Assembly: GCA_963806145.1 (NCBI GenBank)
Contig: CAWDXD010000036.1
Coordinates: forward strand, 62,001-126,000
Source of the DNA: DASXKD01 sp963806145
Lineage (GTDB): Bacteria > Actinomycetota > Actinomycetes > Streptosporangiales > Streptosporangiaceae
Reading direction: 5' to 3'
DNA length: 64,000 nucleotides
The translations under genes were made by a program, and so were the position numbers. Positions within the stretch are counted from its first letter, which is position 1, and each line of letters begins with the position of its first letter. The notes beneath the pieces were generated by a model that did no database searches, was not told the DNA's origin, and worked only from the letters and a program-made list of their open reading frames with translations. Below, in pieces: positions 9,007 through 16,999 of the stretch.

Positions 9007-9408
9007 CTACGGGTGGTTGACCGGCTGCCTGGCGTCGAGTTCCACCCAGACCGCCTTGCCGATCTCGGTCTGGCGGACTCCCCATTTACCCGCCAGGGCC
9101 TCGATGAGCACGAAGCCGAACCCGGACTCGTCGAGTGTCTCGGGCGTGCGTGGCCTTGGCTCGTGCGGATCGGTGTCGTGCACCTCGATCAGCAGCGACG
9201 CCACCTCAGGGTCCAGGTACAGCGTCATGGCGAGCACCCTGGTCCGCGCGTGCCGCAGCACGTTGCCGACCAATTCGGAGACGAGCAGTACCGCGGTCTC
9301 CTCCAGGTGTGCCACCTGCCACACCGCCAGGGCGCCGCGGGTCGCCTGCCGCGCCAGACCTGCCGCCCGCCCGGTCGCGGGCAGGGTCACGGTCATCTGC
9401 CTGGCCAC
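9007..9408 (-). CDS. Anti-sigma regulatory factor, RsbW-like ATPase
   Basis: 133 residues of the HATPase_c_2 type common in Streptomyces-like bacteria. The N-box is LLVSELVGNVLRHA (E and N for Mg-ATP). The G1 region is degenerate (EVHDTDPHEPRP), and the G2-like part reads ESGFGFVLIEALAGKWGV. Such kinases bind and inhibit sigma factors or phosphorylate an anti-anti-sigma partner. No sigma factor or STAS partner is next to it. The gene lies just upstream of gadB on the same strand, separated by a hairpin. Confidence 0.8.
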   Translation of the reverse strand: MARQMTVTLPATGRAAGLARQATRGALAVWQVAHLEETAVLLVSELVGNVLRHARTRVLAMTLYLDPEVASLLIEVHDTDPHEPRPRTPETLDESGFGFVLIEALAGKWGVRQTEIGKAVWVELDARQPVNHP

Positions 9409-9574
9409 GTCTTTGCCCCCATCCGTAAGTCCACCTGCCTAGAGAGTCGTCGCTGGACCTGAACGGAACCTCAGGGGATACTTACGCTCAGCCGGACGTT
9501 CCCTGATGGCCAGCTGACCATTCGCTGATCTTTCACAGACGGCACGCCGCTGGACTGCGACGCATCACCGCACG

Positions 9575-9591
9575 TCACCCGTCCCGGGTGA
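9575..9591. promoter_or_regulatory. 17-bp inverted repeat upstream of micropeptide/K+ channel
   Basis: TCACCCGTCCCGGGTGA, 7-base arms around 3 bases, or 6-base arms around 5 in the frame of the other copies. It lies 60 bases before the micropeptide start. It is one of the best members of the recurrent TCACCC-N5-GGGTGA set in this window, a probable operator. The binding protein is unknown. Confidence 0.6.
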
Positions 9592-9651
9592 CCCGGCGCC
9601 CGCGCCCCGACGCGAGCCTTTGTGCATGCCAGAGTCCGGAGGAGCACGGGG

Positions 9652-9732
9652 ATGAAGGTGCGGGTCACGGCCACGACGATCGCCCTGGCCGGCTACAGCG
9701 CGGTGGCCACGCTGGCCCTGCCGGGGGCCTAG
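9652..9732 (+). CDS. 26-residue membrane micropeptide before the K+ channel
   Basis: ATG 9652 is preceded by a strong site (GGAGGAG, 8-9 bases upstream) and ends at TAG 9730-9732, only 4 bases before the channel start. The product begins MKVRVTATTIALAG and ends in VATLALPGA: a basic N-terminus and one hydrophobic segment, just long enough to span or insert in a membrane. The strong ribosome site and tight spacing suggest it is really translated, either as a regulator or subunit of the channel or as a coupling leader. No family is recognised. Confidence 0.5.
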   Translation: MKVRVTATTIALAGYSAVATLALPGA

Positions 9733-9736
9733 CGGC

Positions 9737-10411
9737 ATGGCATCCACTGAGCGAGCACCCGCGGCCCGCCCCGAGCCCGGCCGGTATGGCGCGCTGCTGA
9801 TCCTGCTGATCGCCAGCTATCTGCTGTCCGCGTTCATCACCAAGCACTGGATCGAGGCGGTGCAGGTGGTGCTGTTCACCGTGGCGGTGCTGCTGGCCCT
9901 GCGGAGCGCATCGATACCGCGGCGGGCGGTGCGCCTCGTGGTGATCGCCGCCGTCGCCGGGCTGCCGGTCATGTTCTTCCTCTCGTTCAGCACGCTGACC
10001 GGTGACGTCGGCAGCGGGATCGCCGACCTATGGACCGCCCTGGTACTGCTCGCCGCGGCCGTAATGATCGTCCGCCGGGTGCTGGCCTTCGGCACGGTGA
10101 CCCTGCAGAGCATCTACGGCGCGATCAGCGCGTATCTCGTTGTCGGCTTCATGTTCGCCGCCGTCTTCGCGGCGATCTACCACTTCAGCGGCGACCAGTT
10201 CTTTGTCTCCGGTGAGGGGGCCACTACGCAGACCTTCCAGTACTTCAGCTACACCACGCTGACCACCCTGGGCTACGGCGACTTCACCGCCGCAGCCAAC
10301 GATGGCCGGGCCGTTGCCGTCCTGGAGGCGCTCACCGGCCAGATCTTCCTGGCCACGCTGGTGGCCCGACTGGTCGCGGCGTTCCGTTCGACTGGGGACC
10401 GGCAGGGCTGA
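9737..10411 (+). CDS. Potassium channel (Ion_trans_2 family)
   Basis: 224 residues. Five or six hydrophobic segments lead to a pore helix and selectivity filter TTLTTLGYGDF (filter near residues 176-181), then a last helix EALTGQIFLATLVARLVAAF and a very short tail. This is the pore architecture of K+ channels with extra N-terminal helices and no RCK/TrkA domain. K+ flux through it would affect membrane potential and pH homeostasis. It is probably translated with the micropeptide, and an inverted-repeat operator precedes both genes. Selectivity for K+ is inferred from GYG. Confidence 0.85.
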   Translation: MASTERAPAARPEPGRYGALLILLIASYLLSAFITKHWIEAVQVVLFTVAVLLALRSASIPRRAVRLVVIAAVAGLPVMFFLSFSTLTGDVGSGIADLWTALVLLAAAVMIVRRVLAFGTVTLQSIYGAISAYLVVGFMFAAVFAAIYHFSGDQFFVSGEGATTQTFQYFSYTTLTTLGYGDFTAAANDGRAVAVLEALTGQIFLATLVARLVAAFRSTGDRQG

Positions 10412-10472
10412 GCTACCCGCGGAGCGGCGGCGCCGCGGGTGCCGGGCCGGGGCGGCGGCCCGGTTGCAGCGG

Positions 10473-10697
10473 TTACATGGGCGGCTCGGTGTAGCGGCGC
10501 TCCTCGTACACCTGCGCCCCGGCCCGGGTGCGCCGCCGCGAGATCAGCAGCGCAACCGACACGCACAGACCGACCACGCCCGCGACCATCAAGATCACGC
10601 CAATGGCTTGCAGGTCGACGTACTTGCCCTTCCAGGTCACCGCGAACCGCAAGATGGCGCCGGCGACGATCAGTGCGATGCTCCCGCCAATGGTCAT
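10473..10697 (-). CDS. DUF6458 two-helix membrane protein (copy 1)
   Basis: 74 residues: MTIGGSIALIVAGAIL, then a loop with VTWKGKYVDLQAIGV, a second helix ILMVAGVVGLCVSVALLI and a basic tail RRRTRAGAQVYEERRY. This is the DUF6458 layout. ATG 10697 follows GGAG. The copy at 23015-23239 has exactly the same length and ends in the same AQVYEERRYT motif. The conserved tyrosine/arginine tail may be a cytoplasmic docking site. Function is unknown. It is divergent from the membrane operon at 10999. Confidence 0.75.
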   Translation of the reverse strand: MTIGGSIALIVAGAILRFAVTWKGKYVDLQAIGVILMVAGVVGLCVSVALLISRRRTRAGAQVYEERRYTEPPM

Positions 10698-10998
10698 GAC
10701 CGCGTTCTCCTGCCAACCTCGGGCCGCCGGCCCCGGGGGGCCTGCGGCGGCGTCCCGGCCGGGCCTGATTTCCGGCCTGTGCGGGCTTTGTCTCCCATCC
10801 TCGGGGTTCCGCCGCCCCCGCGCCTCGCCCGGGTGGAGTGAATGACCGCCGCGGCGGCTTGTTTCCCGCTCATTCACCCCGGCGGGGTGAGGCACCGCAC
10901 CGCAGTCAGGAACAGCGTGAACGGATACACCGATACGAGGCCACACCTTCACGGCGGCGGCACGGTAGCGCCAGCGCCAGGGCTGGAGGAAAAGACCC
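10698..10998. promoter_or_regulatory. Divergent regulatory region with inverted repeat
   Basis: About 300 bases between the DUF6458 gene and the operon starting at 10999. 10874-10890 is a perfect TCACCCCGGCGGGGTGA (7-base arms, 3-base centre), one of the recurrent 17-base inverted repeats. A looser, centre-less version TCGCCCGGGTGG lies at 10825-10836. No gene is supported here. Confidence 0.55.
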
Positions 10999-12348
10999 AT
11001 GGCTGCGACCGACAGCGAACCGGACAGCACGGCGCAGGCCGCCGGTCTCAGCCAGGATGACCGGGCTGAGCTGGAACGCCTTCGCATCGAGGTGACCGAA
11101 TTGCGGCGCGAGCGGTCAGACCAGCGACGGCGGCGCCATATCTCCTGGCGCGCCCCCGTCTCCGCGCTGCTCATCGTGATCGGCTGCGTGCTCGCGCCGC
11201 TGTCGGTGGTGGGGGTCTGGACCGCCAACCAGGTCTCCGACACCAACCGCTACATCGCGAACATCGAGCCGCTGATCCATGAGCCGGCCGTACAGAACGC
11301 GCTGACCGACAAGATCACCACCCAGATCACCACCCACCTCAACGTGACCGGTTACGCCAACCAGGCCGCGGCCCTGCTGACGAGCAAGGGCCTGCCCCGC
11401 GTCGGCACCCTGCTCAAGACGTTCGGCCCGGCGATCTCCAGCGCGGTCACCGGGTTCGTGCACAACACCGTGCACAAGATCGTGACCAGCGACAGGTTCG
11501 CGAACACCTGGATCCAGGTCAACACCGTGGCCCACCAGACCCTGGTGCAGGCCCTCTCCGGACAGAACGGCGCGGTCGCGGTCAGCAACGGCCAGGTCAC
11601 CATCGACCTTGCCCCGTTCATCGCGATCGTCAAGCAGAACCTCGCCGCGCGGGGGTTCACGCTGGTGAACAGCCTCCCGCCGATCCATCCCACGCTGGCG
11701 CTGTTCTCCTCCAAGACCCTGGTCCAGGCGCAGACCCTCTACCGGCTGATCAACGACCTGAAGATCGTGCTGCCGATACTGTCGCTGGTGCTGATCGCCG
11801 CGGGCGTATACATCGCCCGGGGCCACCGGCGTGCCCTGATCGGAGCCGGGCTTGGCTTCGCCGCTTCCATGCTGGTCCTCGGCGCAGCCCTGCTGATCGT
11901 CCGCGGCGTCTACCTCAACTCGGTCCCCAACGACGTGCTGCCCAGCAACGCCGCCGCCGTCATGTTCGACACGCTGGTCCGGTTCATCAAGGAGGCGCTG
12001 CGCGTGCTCCTGGTCATCGGGCTGATCGTGGCGATCGGCGCGTTCCTGACCGGGCCGTCGGTGACCGCGGTACGGACCCGGGCCGGCTTCAAATCTGCCT
12101 TCGGCTGGATCCGGTCGAGCGGCGAGCGCAAGGGCCTGACCACCGGGCCCGCGGGCCGGTGGACCTATGCGCACCGGCACGCACTGCGCATCTGCGCGGT
12201 GGGCCTTGCCGCCATCATCTTCGTGTTCCAGGGCCGCCCCACCCCCGCGAGCCTCATCGTGCTGGTCATCGTCCTGCTCCTGATCCTCGGGCTGATCGAG
12301 CTGATCGGCAGGCCGCCCGCCAAGGCCGAGATCGCCAGCCAGACTTGA
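10999..12348 (+). CDS. Multi-pass membrane protein with large extracytoplasmic domain
   Basis: 449 residues, ATG 10999 after GGAGG. The N-terminus has a short coiled coil (about 15-45, DDRAELERLRIEVTELRRER), a basic stretch and one helix (about 55-75). Then comes an extracytoplasmic region of about 190 residues rich in Thr, Val, Gln and Ile. The C-terminal part has four or more helices. The layout matches unnamed actinobacterial membrane proteins; the catalytic function is unknown. It is the first gene of an apparent operon running to 14970 (GAP, nonapeptide-repeat protein, RDD, CMD-like, SHOCT). Confidence 0.65.
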   Translation: MAATDSEPDSTAQAAGLSQDDRAELERLRIEVTELRRERSDQRRRRHISWRAPVSALLIVIGCVLAPLSVVGVWTANQVSDTNRYIANIEPLIHEPAVQNALTDKITTQITTHLNVTGYANQAAALLTSKGLPRVGTLLKTFGPAISSAVTGFVHNTVHKIVTSDRFANTWIQVNTVAHQTLVQALSGQNGAVAVSNGQVTIDLAPFIAIVKQNLAARGFTLVNSLPPIHPTLALFSSKTLVQAQTLYRLINDLKIVLPILSLVLIAAGVYIARGHRRALIGAGLGFAASMLVLGAALLIVRGVYLNSVPNDVLPSNAAAVMFDTLVRFIKEALRVLLVIGLIVAIGAFLTGPSVTAVRTRAGFKSAFGWIRSSGERKGLTTGPAGRWTYAHRHALRICAVGLAAIIFVFQGRPTPASLIVLVIVLLLILGLIELIGRPPAKAEIASQT

Positions 12349-12403
12349 GAACGAAAGTTGTCCACGGCGAGGCGGCCGCGCCGGGTCCGGCGGGTGCGGT
12401 CCG

Positions 12404-13069
12404 ATGCTGATACAGGCAGCCGGACTCGCGCTGCTGGCGGCGCTGTCGCCGACCGCGCTGCTGGTCGCCGCGGTCTACCTCGGTTCCTCGCGGCCGCGGG
12501 TGGTCACCGTGTTCTACCTCGCCGGAGCGGTCGTCATGAGCCTGATCATGGCCGTGGTGATCCTGGAGGTGCTGCGCGGTGTCAACCTGCAGCGTCCCTC
12601 GGAGCACACGCCCAGGTACGGCCTGCGGCTTGTTCTGGGCATCCTGCTGCTGGCGGCGGCCATCGTGGTCGCGCGGCGCAAGGCGCGGCCGCCCGACCCG
12701 GCCAAGGCCCAGCAGGGATTCGTGTCGAGGCTGGTGGCCGACCCGGCACCGCTGAGCGCGTTCTTCGTCGGCATCCTGATCTTCGCCCCGGGGGTCACCT
12801 TCCTCGCCGCGGTGCAGGTGATCGCGACGGCCCGGGCCAGCTTCGATCTCACGCTTATCGCCCTGATCATCGTCGTGGTCATCAACGTGCTGCTGGTGTG
12901 GCTGCCCATCGTGCTCCACCTGGTCTTCCCCGAAGCTACGACACGGTATCTGACGGGCTTCAACGGCTGGCTGCGGGCACACGGCAAGGTCGTGCTCATC
13001 TGTGTGCTTGTCGCGGTGGGAGGGATCATGGTTGTCAACGGGATCTACGGGCTCGCGGTGATCCGATGA
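12404..13069 (+). CDS. GAP family membrane protein (Sap-like)
   Basis: 221 residues with six helices. ALLAALSPTALLVAAVYL near the start and FAPGVTFLAAVQVIATA in the middle fit the GAP/Sap family, related to mycobacterial proteins that help move glycolipids (sulfolipid-addressing protein) across the membrane. ATG 12404 lies 55 bases after the previous stop, and its stop overlaps the next start (ATGA at 13066). A transport or lipid-translocation role is inferred from the family. Confidence 0.7.
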   Translation: MLIQAAGLALLAALSPTALLVAAVYLGSSRPRVVTVFYLAGAVVMSLIMAVVILEVLRGVNLQRPSEHTPRYGLRLVLGILLLAAAIVVARRKARPPDPAKAQQGFVSRLVADPAPLSAFFVGILIFAPGVTFLAAVQVIATARASFDLTLIALIIVVVINVLLVWLPIVLHLVFPEATTRYLTGFNGWLRAHGKVVLICVLVAVGGIMVVNGIYGLAVIR

Positions 13070-13593
13070 CTGCGCACCGCCGGATCACCGACCCGGTCGA
13101 GGCGATGGCCCAGCGGGTCGCCGAGCGGGTAGTGGACCTCGTGCTGGACGTGGTGGACCTGAATGCCATCATCCAGCGGGTCGACCTGAACGGCCTGATG
13201 GCGCAGGTGGACCTGAACGCGCTGCTGGATCATGTCGACCTGAACGCGGTGCTCGCGCGGATCGACACCGAGGCCCTGCTGGACCAGATCGATATCAACG
13301 CACTGCTCGGGCGCATCGACATGGACGCGCTGGTCGAGCAGACCGACCTCGGCGCGGTGATCGCCAGGTCCTCCGGCGGCGCCGCGACCGAGGTACTGGA
13401 CGCGGCGCGCAGCGAGGCCGTGGGATTGGACCAGTTCATCGACCGCTGGGTGCAGCGCGCCCTGCGGCGCAAGCAGCCCGCTCCGGTGGCGCCGCGCGCG
13501 GTGCTGGACGGTGCGGATACGCCACCCGCACCGCCATCTCACGAGCCTCCGGCACCATCAGGCGAAGCTCCCGCGGGGGAGGCAACGACATGA
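13066..13593 (+). CDS. Nonapeptide-repeat protein coupled to RDD gene
   Basis: 175 residues. ATG 13066 overlaps the GAP stop, and the stop overlaps the RDD start. The N-terminus is amphipathic (EAMAQRVAERVVDLVLDV). Residues 31-102 are eight tandem nine-residue units of consensus DLNALLxxV/I. A helix with GLDQFIDRWVQRALRR follows, then a Pro/Ala-rich tail. The regular Asp-Leu-Asn spacing predicts a stacked amphipathic solenoid or long helix on the membrane face. Similar sequences occur fused or next to RDD proteins in actinobacteria, so a complex with the RDD protein is likely. Function is unknown. Confidence 0.7.
   Translation: MTAHRRITDPVEAMAQRVAERVVDLVLDVVDLNAIIQRVDLNGLMAQVDLNALLDHVDLNAVLARIDTEALLDQIDINALLGRIDMDALVEQTDLGAVIARSSGGAATEVLDAARSEAVGLDQFIDRWVQRALRRKQPAPVAPRAVLDGADTPPAPPSHEPPAPSGEAPAGEATT
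13156..13371 (+). repeat. Eight tandem 27-base units encoding DLNALLxxV
   Basis: Eight consecutive units of nine codons, diverged at DNA level. Examples are DLNAIIQRV, DLNGLMAQV, DLNALLDHV, DLNAVLARI, DINALLGRI and DLGAVIARS. Position 1 is always Asp and positions 2, 5, 6 and 9 are mostly hydrophobic. Confidence 0.85.
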
Positions 13594-14159
13594 GCCCCCG
13601 CACGCCTGCCCAGTCGGTGACCGCGCAGGGCAACTACGCGGGCTCGGTATCCCGGTTCCTGGCCTACGCCATCGACCTGGTCATCAGCACCGGGGTGTTC
13701 ACGCTCGCCCTCGCCGGGATCTCCTACGTGGTGCAGATCGTGACCGGCAAGCAGGTCTCCTGGAACCGGCAGGACATCGCGGTCACGGTCATCTACGTCG
13801 CCTGGGAGTTCTTCTACTTCGGCTACTCGTGGGCGATGAGCGGCCGGACGGCCGGCATGGCGGTGCTCGGTGTGCGGGTGGTCCGTGCGGACGGGCAGAT
13901 CATCGACCCGTGGCACGGTGTGCTGCGCGCACTGGTGTTCCCGCTCAGCTTCCTGCTGCTCGGCCTGGGCTTCCTCGGCATCCTCGTGCAGCGGGAACAC
14001 CGCGCCCTGCACGACCTCATCGCCGGTACCGCGGTGGTCTACTCGTGGGACGCGCGGGCCGCCCGGCTCAGGTTCCTCGCCCGCGAGGCCGAACTGGCCG
14101 CCCGGCCCGGGCCCGCATCCCCCCTGACGGGTGACGCCGGCACCGCCGCCAAGCGGTAA
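13590..14159 (+). CDS. RDD family membrane protein
   Basis: 189 residues. The family signature starts at SVSRFLAYAIDLVIS (Arg and Asp in TM1), with further helices at YVAWEFFYFGYSWAMSG and LVFPLSFLLLGLGFLGIL and the closing HRALHDLIAGTAVVY. RDD proteins are three-helix membrane proteins of mostly unknown role, some linked to Na+ extrusion. Overlap with the nonapeptide-repeat gene implies obligate co-expression. Confidence 0.85.
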   Translation: MSPRTPAQSVTAQGNYAGSVSRFLAYAIDLVISTGVFTLALAGISYVVQIVTGKQVSWNRQDIAVTVIYVAWEFFYFGYSWAMSGRTAGMAVLGVRVVRADGQIIDPWHGVLRALVFPLSFLLLGLGFLGILVQREHRALHDLIAGTAVVYSWDARAARLRFLAREAELAARPGPASPLTGDAGTAAKR

Positions 14160-14223
14160 CTGTGGCCCTGTGGACCGGGCACGGGTCCACCCCTGCCCTA
14201 TATCGACCAGGAGGAACCTGTCC

Positions 14224-14610
14224 ATGAACATGCCCACCAGGATCGATGTCGATGCTGCCACCGAGGAAAAGCTGGCCAAGCTCGCGATGAGCGACCCGGA
14301 ACTGCTGCTGGCGGGCCTGGAGGCCCGGGCTGACTGGCAGGCGACAAGCGGCCTGGACTCGCGCACCTACTCGCTGGTCAAGATCGCCTCACTGATCGCG
14401 CTCGACGCGCCGCCGGCCTCCTACCTGTGGCAGGTGGCCAACGCCGTGGCGGCCGGCTGCACGGCAACGGACCTCCTCGGCGTGCTCATCGCGGTCGCGC
14501 CGCAGGTCGGCGGCCCGAGAACGGTCGCCGCCGCCCCGGAACTCATGGTTGCCCTCGGCCTTACCCTGCCTGCCGGGGTAGACGGGGACGACGGGGATGA
14601 TGGCGAGTAG
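14224..14610 (+). CDS. Carboxymuconolactone decarboxylase-like small protein
   Basis: 128 residues, ATG 14224 after CAGGAGGAA. The helical part with GLDSRTYSLVKIASLIAL and VANAVAAGCTATDLLGVLIAVAPQVGGPR resembles the AhpD/CMD fold. The usual redox CxxC is absent: a single Cys lies in AAGCTATDL. The function is therefore probably not peroxidase-type. It ends in an acidic tail (DGDDGDDGE) and belongs to the 10999-14970 operon. Confidence 0.6.
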   Translation: MNMPTRIDVDAATEEKLAKLAMSDPELLLAGLEARADWQATSGLDSRTYSLVKIASLIALDAPPASYLWQVANAVAAGCTATDLLGVLIAVAPQVGGPRTVAAAPELMVALGLTLPAGVDGDDGDDGE

Positions 14611-14649
14611 GCCCGGCCCGGACCAGCACAAGGACGAAGGAGACAAGTC

Positions 14650-14970
14650 ATGTTGAGGCGACGACGCCCATTGCTGCGTGCGGCCGCGGTCGGCGGTACC
14701 GCATACGCGGTCGGCAGGCGCGGGGGCCGGCAGAGGGAAGAGACGGCGAACGCGGAGGCCGATCAGGACCAGCGCATCGCGGACCTCGAGGCGCAGCAGC
14801 AAGCGCCCCCAGCCCAGTACCAGCAGCCCCCGCCGCAGTATCAGCAGCCGCCACCAGCGCCGGCGCAGCCTTCCATGCTCGACCAGCTCAACCAGCTGAA
14901 CGAACTGCATCAGCAGGGCGCGCTGAGCGACGATGAGTTCGCCGCCGCCAAGGCCAAGCTGCTGGGCTGA
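14650..14970 (+). CDS. SHOCT-domain small protein with Gln/Pro linker
   Basis: 106 residues, ATG 14650 after AAGGAGG. There is a basic N-terminus with a weak hydrophobic stretch (LLRAAAVGGTAYAVGRRGG), a short helix, a Q/P-rich linker with QYQQPPP repeats, and a C-terminal SHOCT module LDQLNQLNELHQQGALSDDEFAAAKAKLLG. SHOCT modules mediate oligomerisation or membrane-protein association. It is the last gene of the operon. Confidence 0.75.
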   Translation: MLRRRRPLLRAAAVGGTAYAVGRRGGRQREETANAEADQDQRIADLEAQQQAPPAQYQQPPPQYQQPPPAPAQPSMLDQLNQLNELHQQGALSDDEFAAAKAKLLG

Positions 14971-14974
14971 CGGG

Positions 14975-14991
14975 TCACCCAGCCCGGGTGT
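14975..14991. promoter_or_regulatory. Inverted repeat TCACCC-N5-GGGTGT
   Basis: TCACCCAGCCCGGGTGT lies 5 bases after the SHOCT gene stop and 46 before the sulfatase remnant. Spacing is the same as in the other copies, with one mismatch at the end. By position it could instead serve as a short terminator stem. The choice is open. Confidence 0.35.
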
Positions 14992-15036
14992 GAGCCACCA
15001 GGACCGGCACCGAGAACGCCAACCGTAGAAAAGCCG

Positions 15037-15224
15037 ATGAGCAAGGTGTTCACGGGCACCATCAACGTCGACATCAGGGACTCGGTGCCGGACTGGGCGC
15101 CCTTCGGGCCGCCCAAGGCACCCGAAGGCGCGCCCAACGTGTGTGCATCGTGCTCGACGACGCCGGCTTCTCCGCCGCGAACTGCTACGGCGGGCCGGCC
15201 GGTACGCCGGACATCGGTCAGTAG
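15037..15224 (+). pseudogene. Arylsulfatase N-terminal remnant, frameshifted
   Basis: ATG 15037 starts MSKVFTGTINVDIRDSVPDW and continues with FGPPKAPEGAPNV, the typical start of actinobacterial arylsulfatases. After NV the frame is broken near 15141. In the next frame the conserved metal-site block continues as CIVLDDAGFSAANCYGG then PAGTPDIGQ and TAG at 15224. A one-base loss (GTGGTG to GTGTG) explains the shift. The CxPSR formylglycine site and the remaining roughly 700 residues are gone. The gene would have needed an FGE maturase, which is also a remnant at 19440-19721. Confidence 0.75.
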
Positions 15225-15925
15225 GGCAGGCCGTCATCCGGCGGGCGGAGTTCCTGGAGCGCCGCCCCGAAGGCCATGAGCCGGCTGCGCACCTGCTCCG
15301 GCGGCGGCACGCTGGCGACATCCCTGCCGCGCTCGGCGGCCATCACCGTGCGGACCGCCTGCAGGGCGGCCAGCACGTCGGCGGCGCGCATGCGCTTGTC
15401 CTCGTCGGGTGCGGCCTCACGCATCGCGTACAGCGCCTGCCCCAGGTCGTCCGCGCGGCGCTGGATGTCGGCCCAGCGGGCGGCGGCGTCCTGCGCGACG
15501 AGCGCCCCTGGCGCCTCCGCCAACTGCATCGCGTCGTGCAGCGCCGACCCCTTCGCGTAGGCGTCGATGGCCCGGGACCGCCAGACGTCGGCGGGCTTGG
15601 GCCCACGGCGGCGGCCCGAGCGGGCGATCAGCACGATCAAGAGGATCAGCACGATCGCGCCGAGTACCACCCACAGCCAGATGAGGTCAGAACCTGAGCT
15701 GGTGCTCGCTGCCGGGGACGACGCCGCGGCGGCCGGGGTTTCCTGCGGGCTTCGGCTCGGCAGGTTGATGGGCGTGCTGATCGAAGCACCACTGAGGGTT
15801 CCCGCGCATCCCGTGACCAGCGAGCCGACGGCCACGGCTGCCCCCATGAGGACCCCGTGCCTTGTCCAGCGGCGCGGGCTACGGCCGCCCGAGGATCGTT
15901 CTGCAAGAAATGCACCGGCGAGCAT
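15218..15925 (-). CDS. Putative lipoprotein/membrane protein of unknown function
   Basis: 235 residues. A basic N-region (GGRSPRRWTRH) and hydrophobic stretch end in a lipobox-like SLVTGC (Cys about residue 40). Then come a Ser/Ala/Pro linker, a strong helix (about 85-102, LIWLWVVLGAIVLILLIVLIA), a basic anchor and a helical cytoplasmic domain (ARWADIQRRADDLGQALYAM). Lipobox plus downstream helix is unusual; the first segment may be an uncleaved anchor. An imperfect inverted repeat (TCACCCGTCACGGGGGA, 15960-15976) lies 35 bases upstream. The 3' end overlaps the sulfatase remnant by 7 bases. Confidence 0.55.
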   Translation of the reverse strand: MLAGAFLAERSSGGRSPRRWTRHGVLMGAAVAVGSLVTGCAGTLSGASISTPINLPSRSPQETPAAAASSPAASTSSGSDLIWLWVVLGAIVLILLIVLIARSGRRRGPKPADVWRSRAIDAYAKGSALHDAMQLAEAPGALVAQDAAARWADIQRRADDLGQALYAMREAAPDEDKRMRAADVLAALQAVRTVMAAERGRDVASVPPPEQVRSRLMAFGAALQELRPPDDGLPY

Positions 15926-15997
15926 CGCGCAAGCATCGCCCGGGCGTCACCGGCGGTCGTCACCCGTCACGGGGGATCTGGCACGGCCGGTGCCCGC

Positions 15998-16999
15998 TCA
16001 GGGCAGGCCGTCCAGCGGATCCCGGTCGGCCTCGCCGGTGAAGGACGCCGTGACCACCTCCTCGGGCCGGCGGGTTTCCATCTGGGCGAGCCGGGTGAGC
16101 GTGAGCCGGTCGGCCCGGGTCAGCGGGGGCTGGGTCACCGAGCGGGGCCACAGCCGGTACCGCAGCACCACGTTGATCTCCGCGGCCAGCAGGGTGAGCT
16201 GGGAGCCCAGGTACAGCCAGGACAGCAGGGTGATGACGACGGCGAAGATGCCGTAGGTGGGGCTGGCCTGCGCCAGCCCTCTGGCCACGTACCAGGTGCC
16301 GATGAGCTGCAGCGCCTCCCAGAAGACCGCGGCACAGGCCACGCCGACCGCCACGTCGCGGGGCCGCAGCGGCTCCGCGGTGAGCACCATGAACGCGAGC
16401 AGGAACAGCCCCAGGTTGACCAGCACGGAGCCGGCTATGCCGACCACCGTGGCGGCCACCCCGTTGGCGATGGCGGTCGCGAACGCGGCGAGCGCGGTGG
16501 ACGAGAGCAGGCCCAGACCGAGCAGGCCGATCACGCCGAACGTTCGCAGGTACCGCTTGAAGATGTTCGGCCACCGGACGTAGGGAATGTTCCACACGGT
16601 GTTCATCGCGTTCTGCGCGGCGAAGCCGATGCCGAGGCTGCCGTAGATGGTGCCGACGATGCCGACGACCAGGGCGACCGGGTTGCCTTCAAGCGGGTGC
16701 ACCTCGGAAGCGATCTGATCGCCGATCACCGGGATTCTCCCCACCGCGGAGTGGATCATCTGCTCGCGCAGCGCCGGGTTGCCGGACAGCACATAGAAGA
16801 GGATGGTGACCAGCAGCAACAGCAGCGGGAACAGCGCGAACAGCCCGTAGTAGGCCATCAGCGCGGCCTTGCCCCCCGCCTGGTCGTTGCCGAACTTCTG
16901 CATCACCGCCCACGGGAACGCGAGCACTGTATGGCGCTGCTGGAACCGGTCGGCGCGGCGGATCTGCCGCTCCGGCCAGCCCACCTGTGGCGCGGTCAT
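15998..16999 (-). CDS. YihY/BrkB family inner-membrane protein
   Basis: 333 residues. The core AALMAYYGLFALFPLLLLLV, the NPALREQMIHSAVGRIPVIGDQI loop and the YGSLGIGFAAQNAMNTVWNIP block are diagnostic of YihY/UPF0761, followed by further helices and a basic cytoplasmic tail of about 50 residues. The start ATG 16999 overlaps the stop of the flippase gene (ATGA), so the two are coupled. The family's function is not settled, with envelope and transport roles proposed. Confidence 0.85.
   Translation of the reverse strand: MTAPQVGWPERQIRRADRFQQRHTVLAFPWAVMQKFGNDQAGGKAALMAYYGLFALFPLLLLLVTILFYVLSGNPALREQMIHSAVGRIPVIGDQIASEVHPLEGNPVALVVGIVGTIYGSLGIGFAAQNAMNTVWNIPYVRWPNIFKRYLRTFGVIGLLGLGLLSSTALAAFATAIANGVAATVVGIAGSVLVNLGLFLLAFMVLTAEPLRPRDVAVGVACAAVFWEALQLIGTWYVARGLAQASPTYGIFAVVITLLSWLYLGSQLTLLAAEINVVLRYRLWPRSVTQPPLTRADRLTLTRLAQMETRRPEEVVTASFTGEADRDPLDGLP

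Noticed and set aside
9575..9591. Reading the TCACCC-N5-GGGTGA repeats as terminators
   Set aside because: Most lie in front of genes, often between divergent starts, with constant spacing and no T-runs. Only the copies at 14975 and 25807 follow a stop codon closely, and these are flagged as ambiguous.
12358..13065. Upstream extension of the nonapeptide-repeat frame
   Set aside because: It overlaps the GAP gene completely in another frame. The ATGA start at 13066 is clearly the real one.
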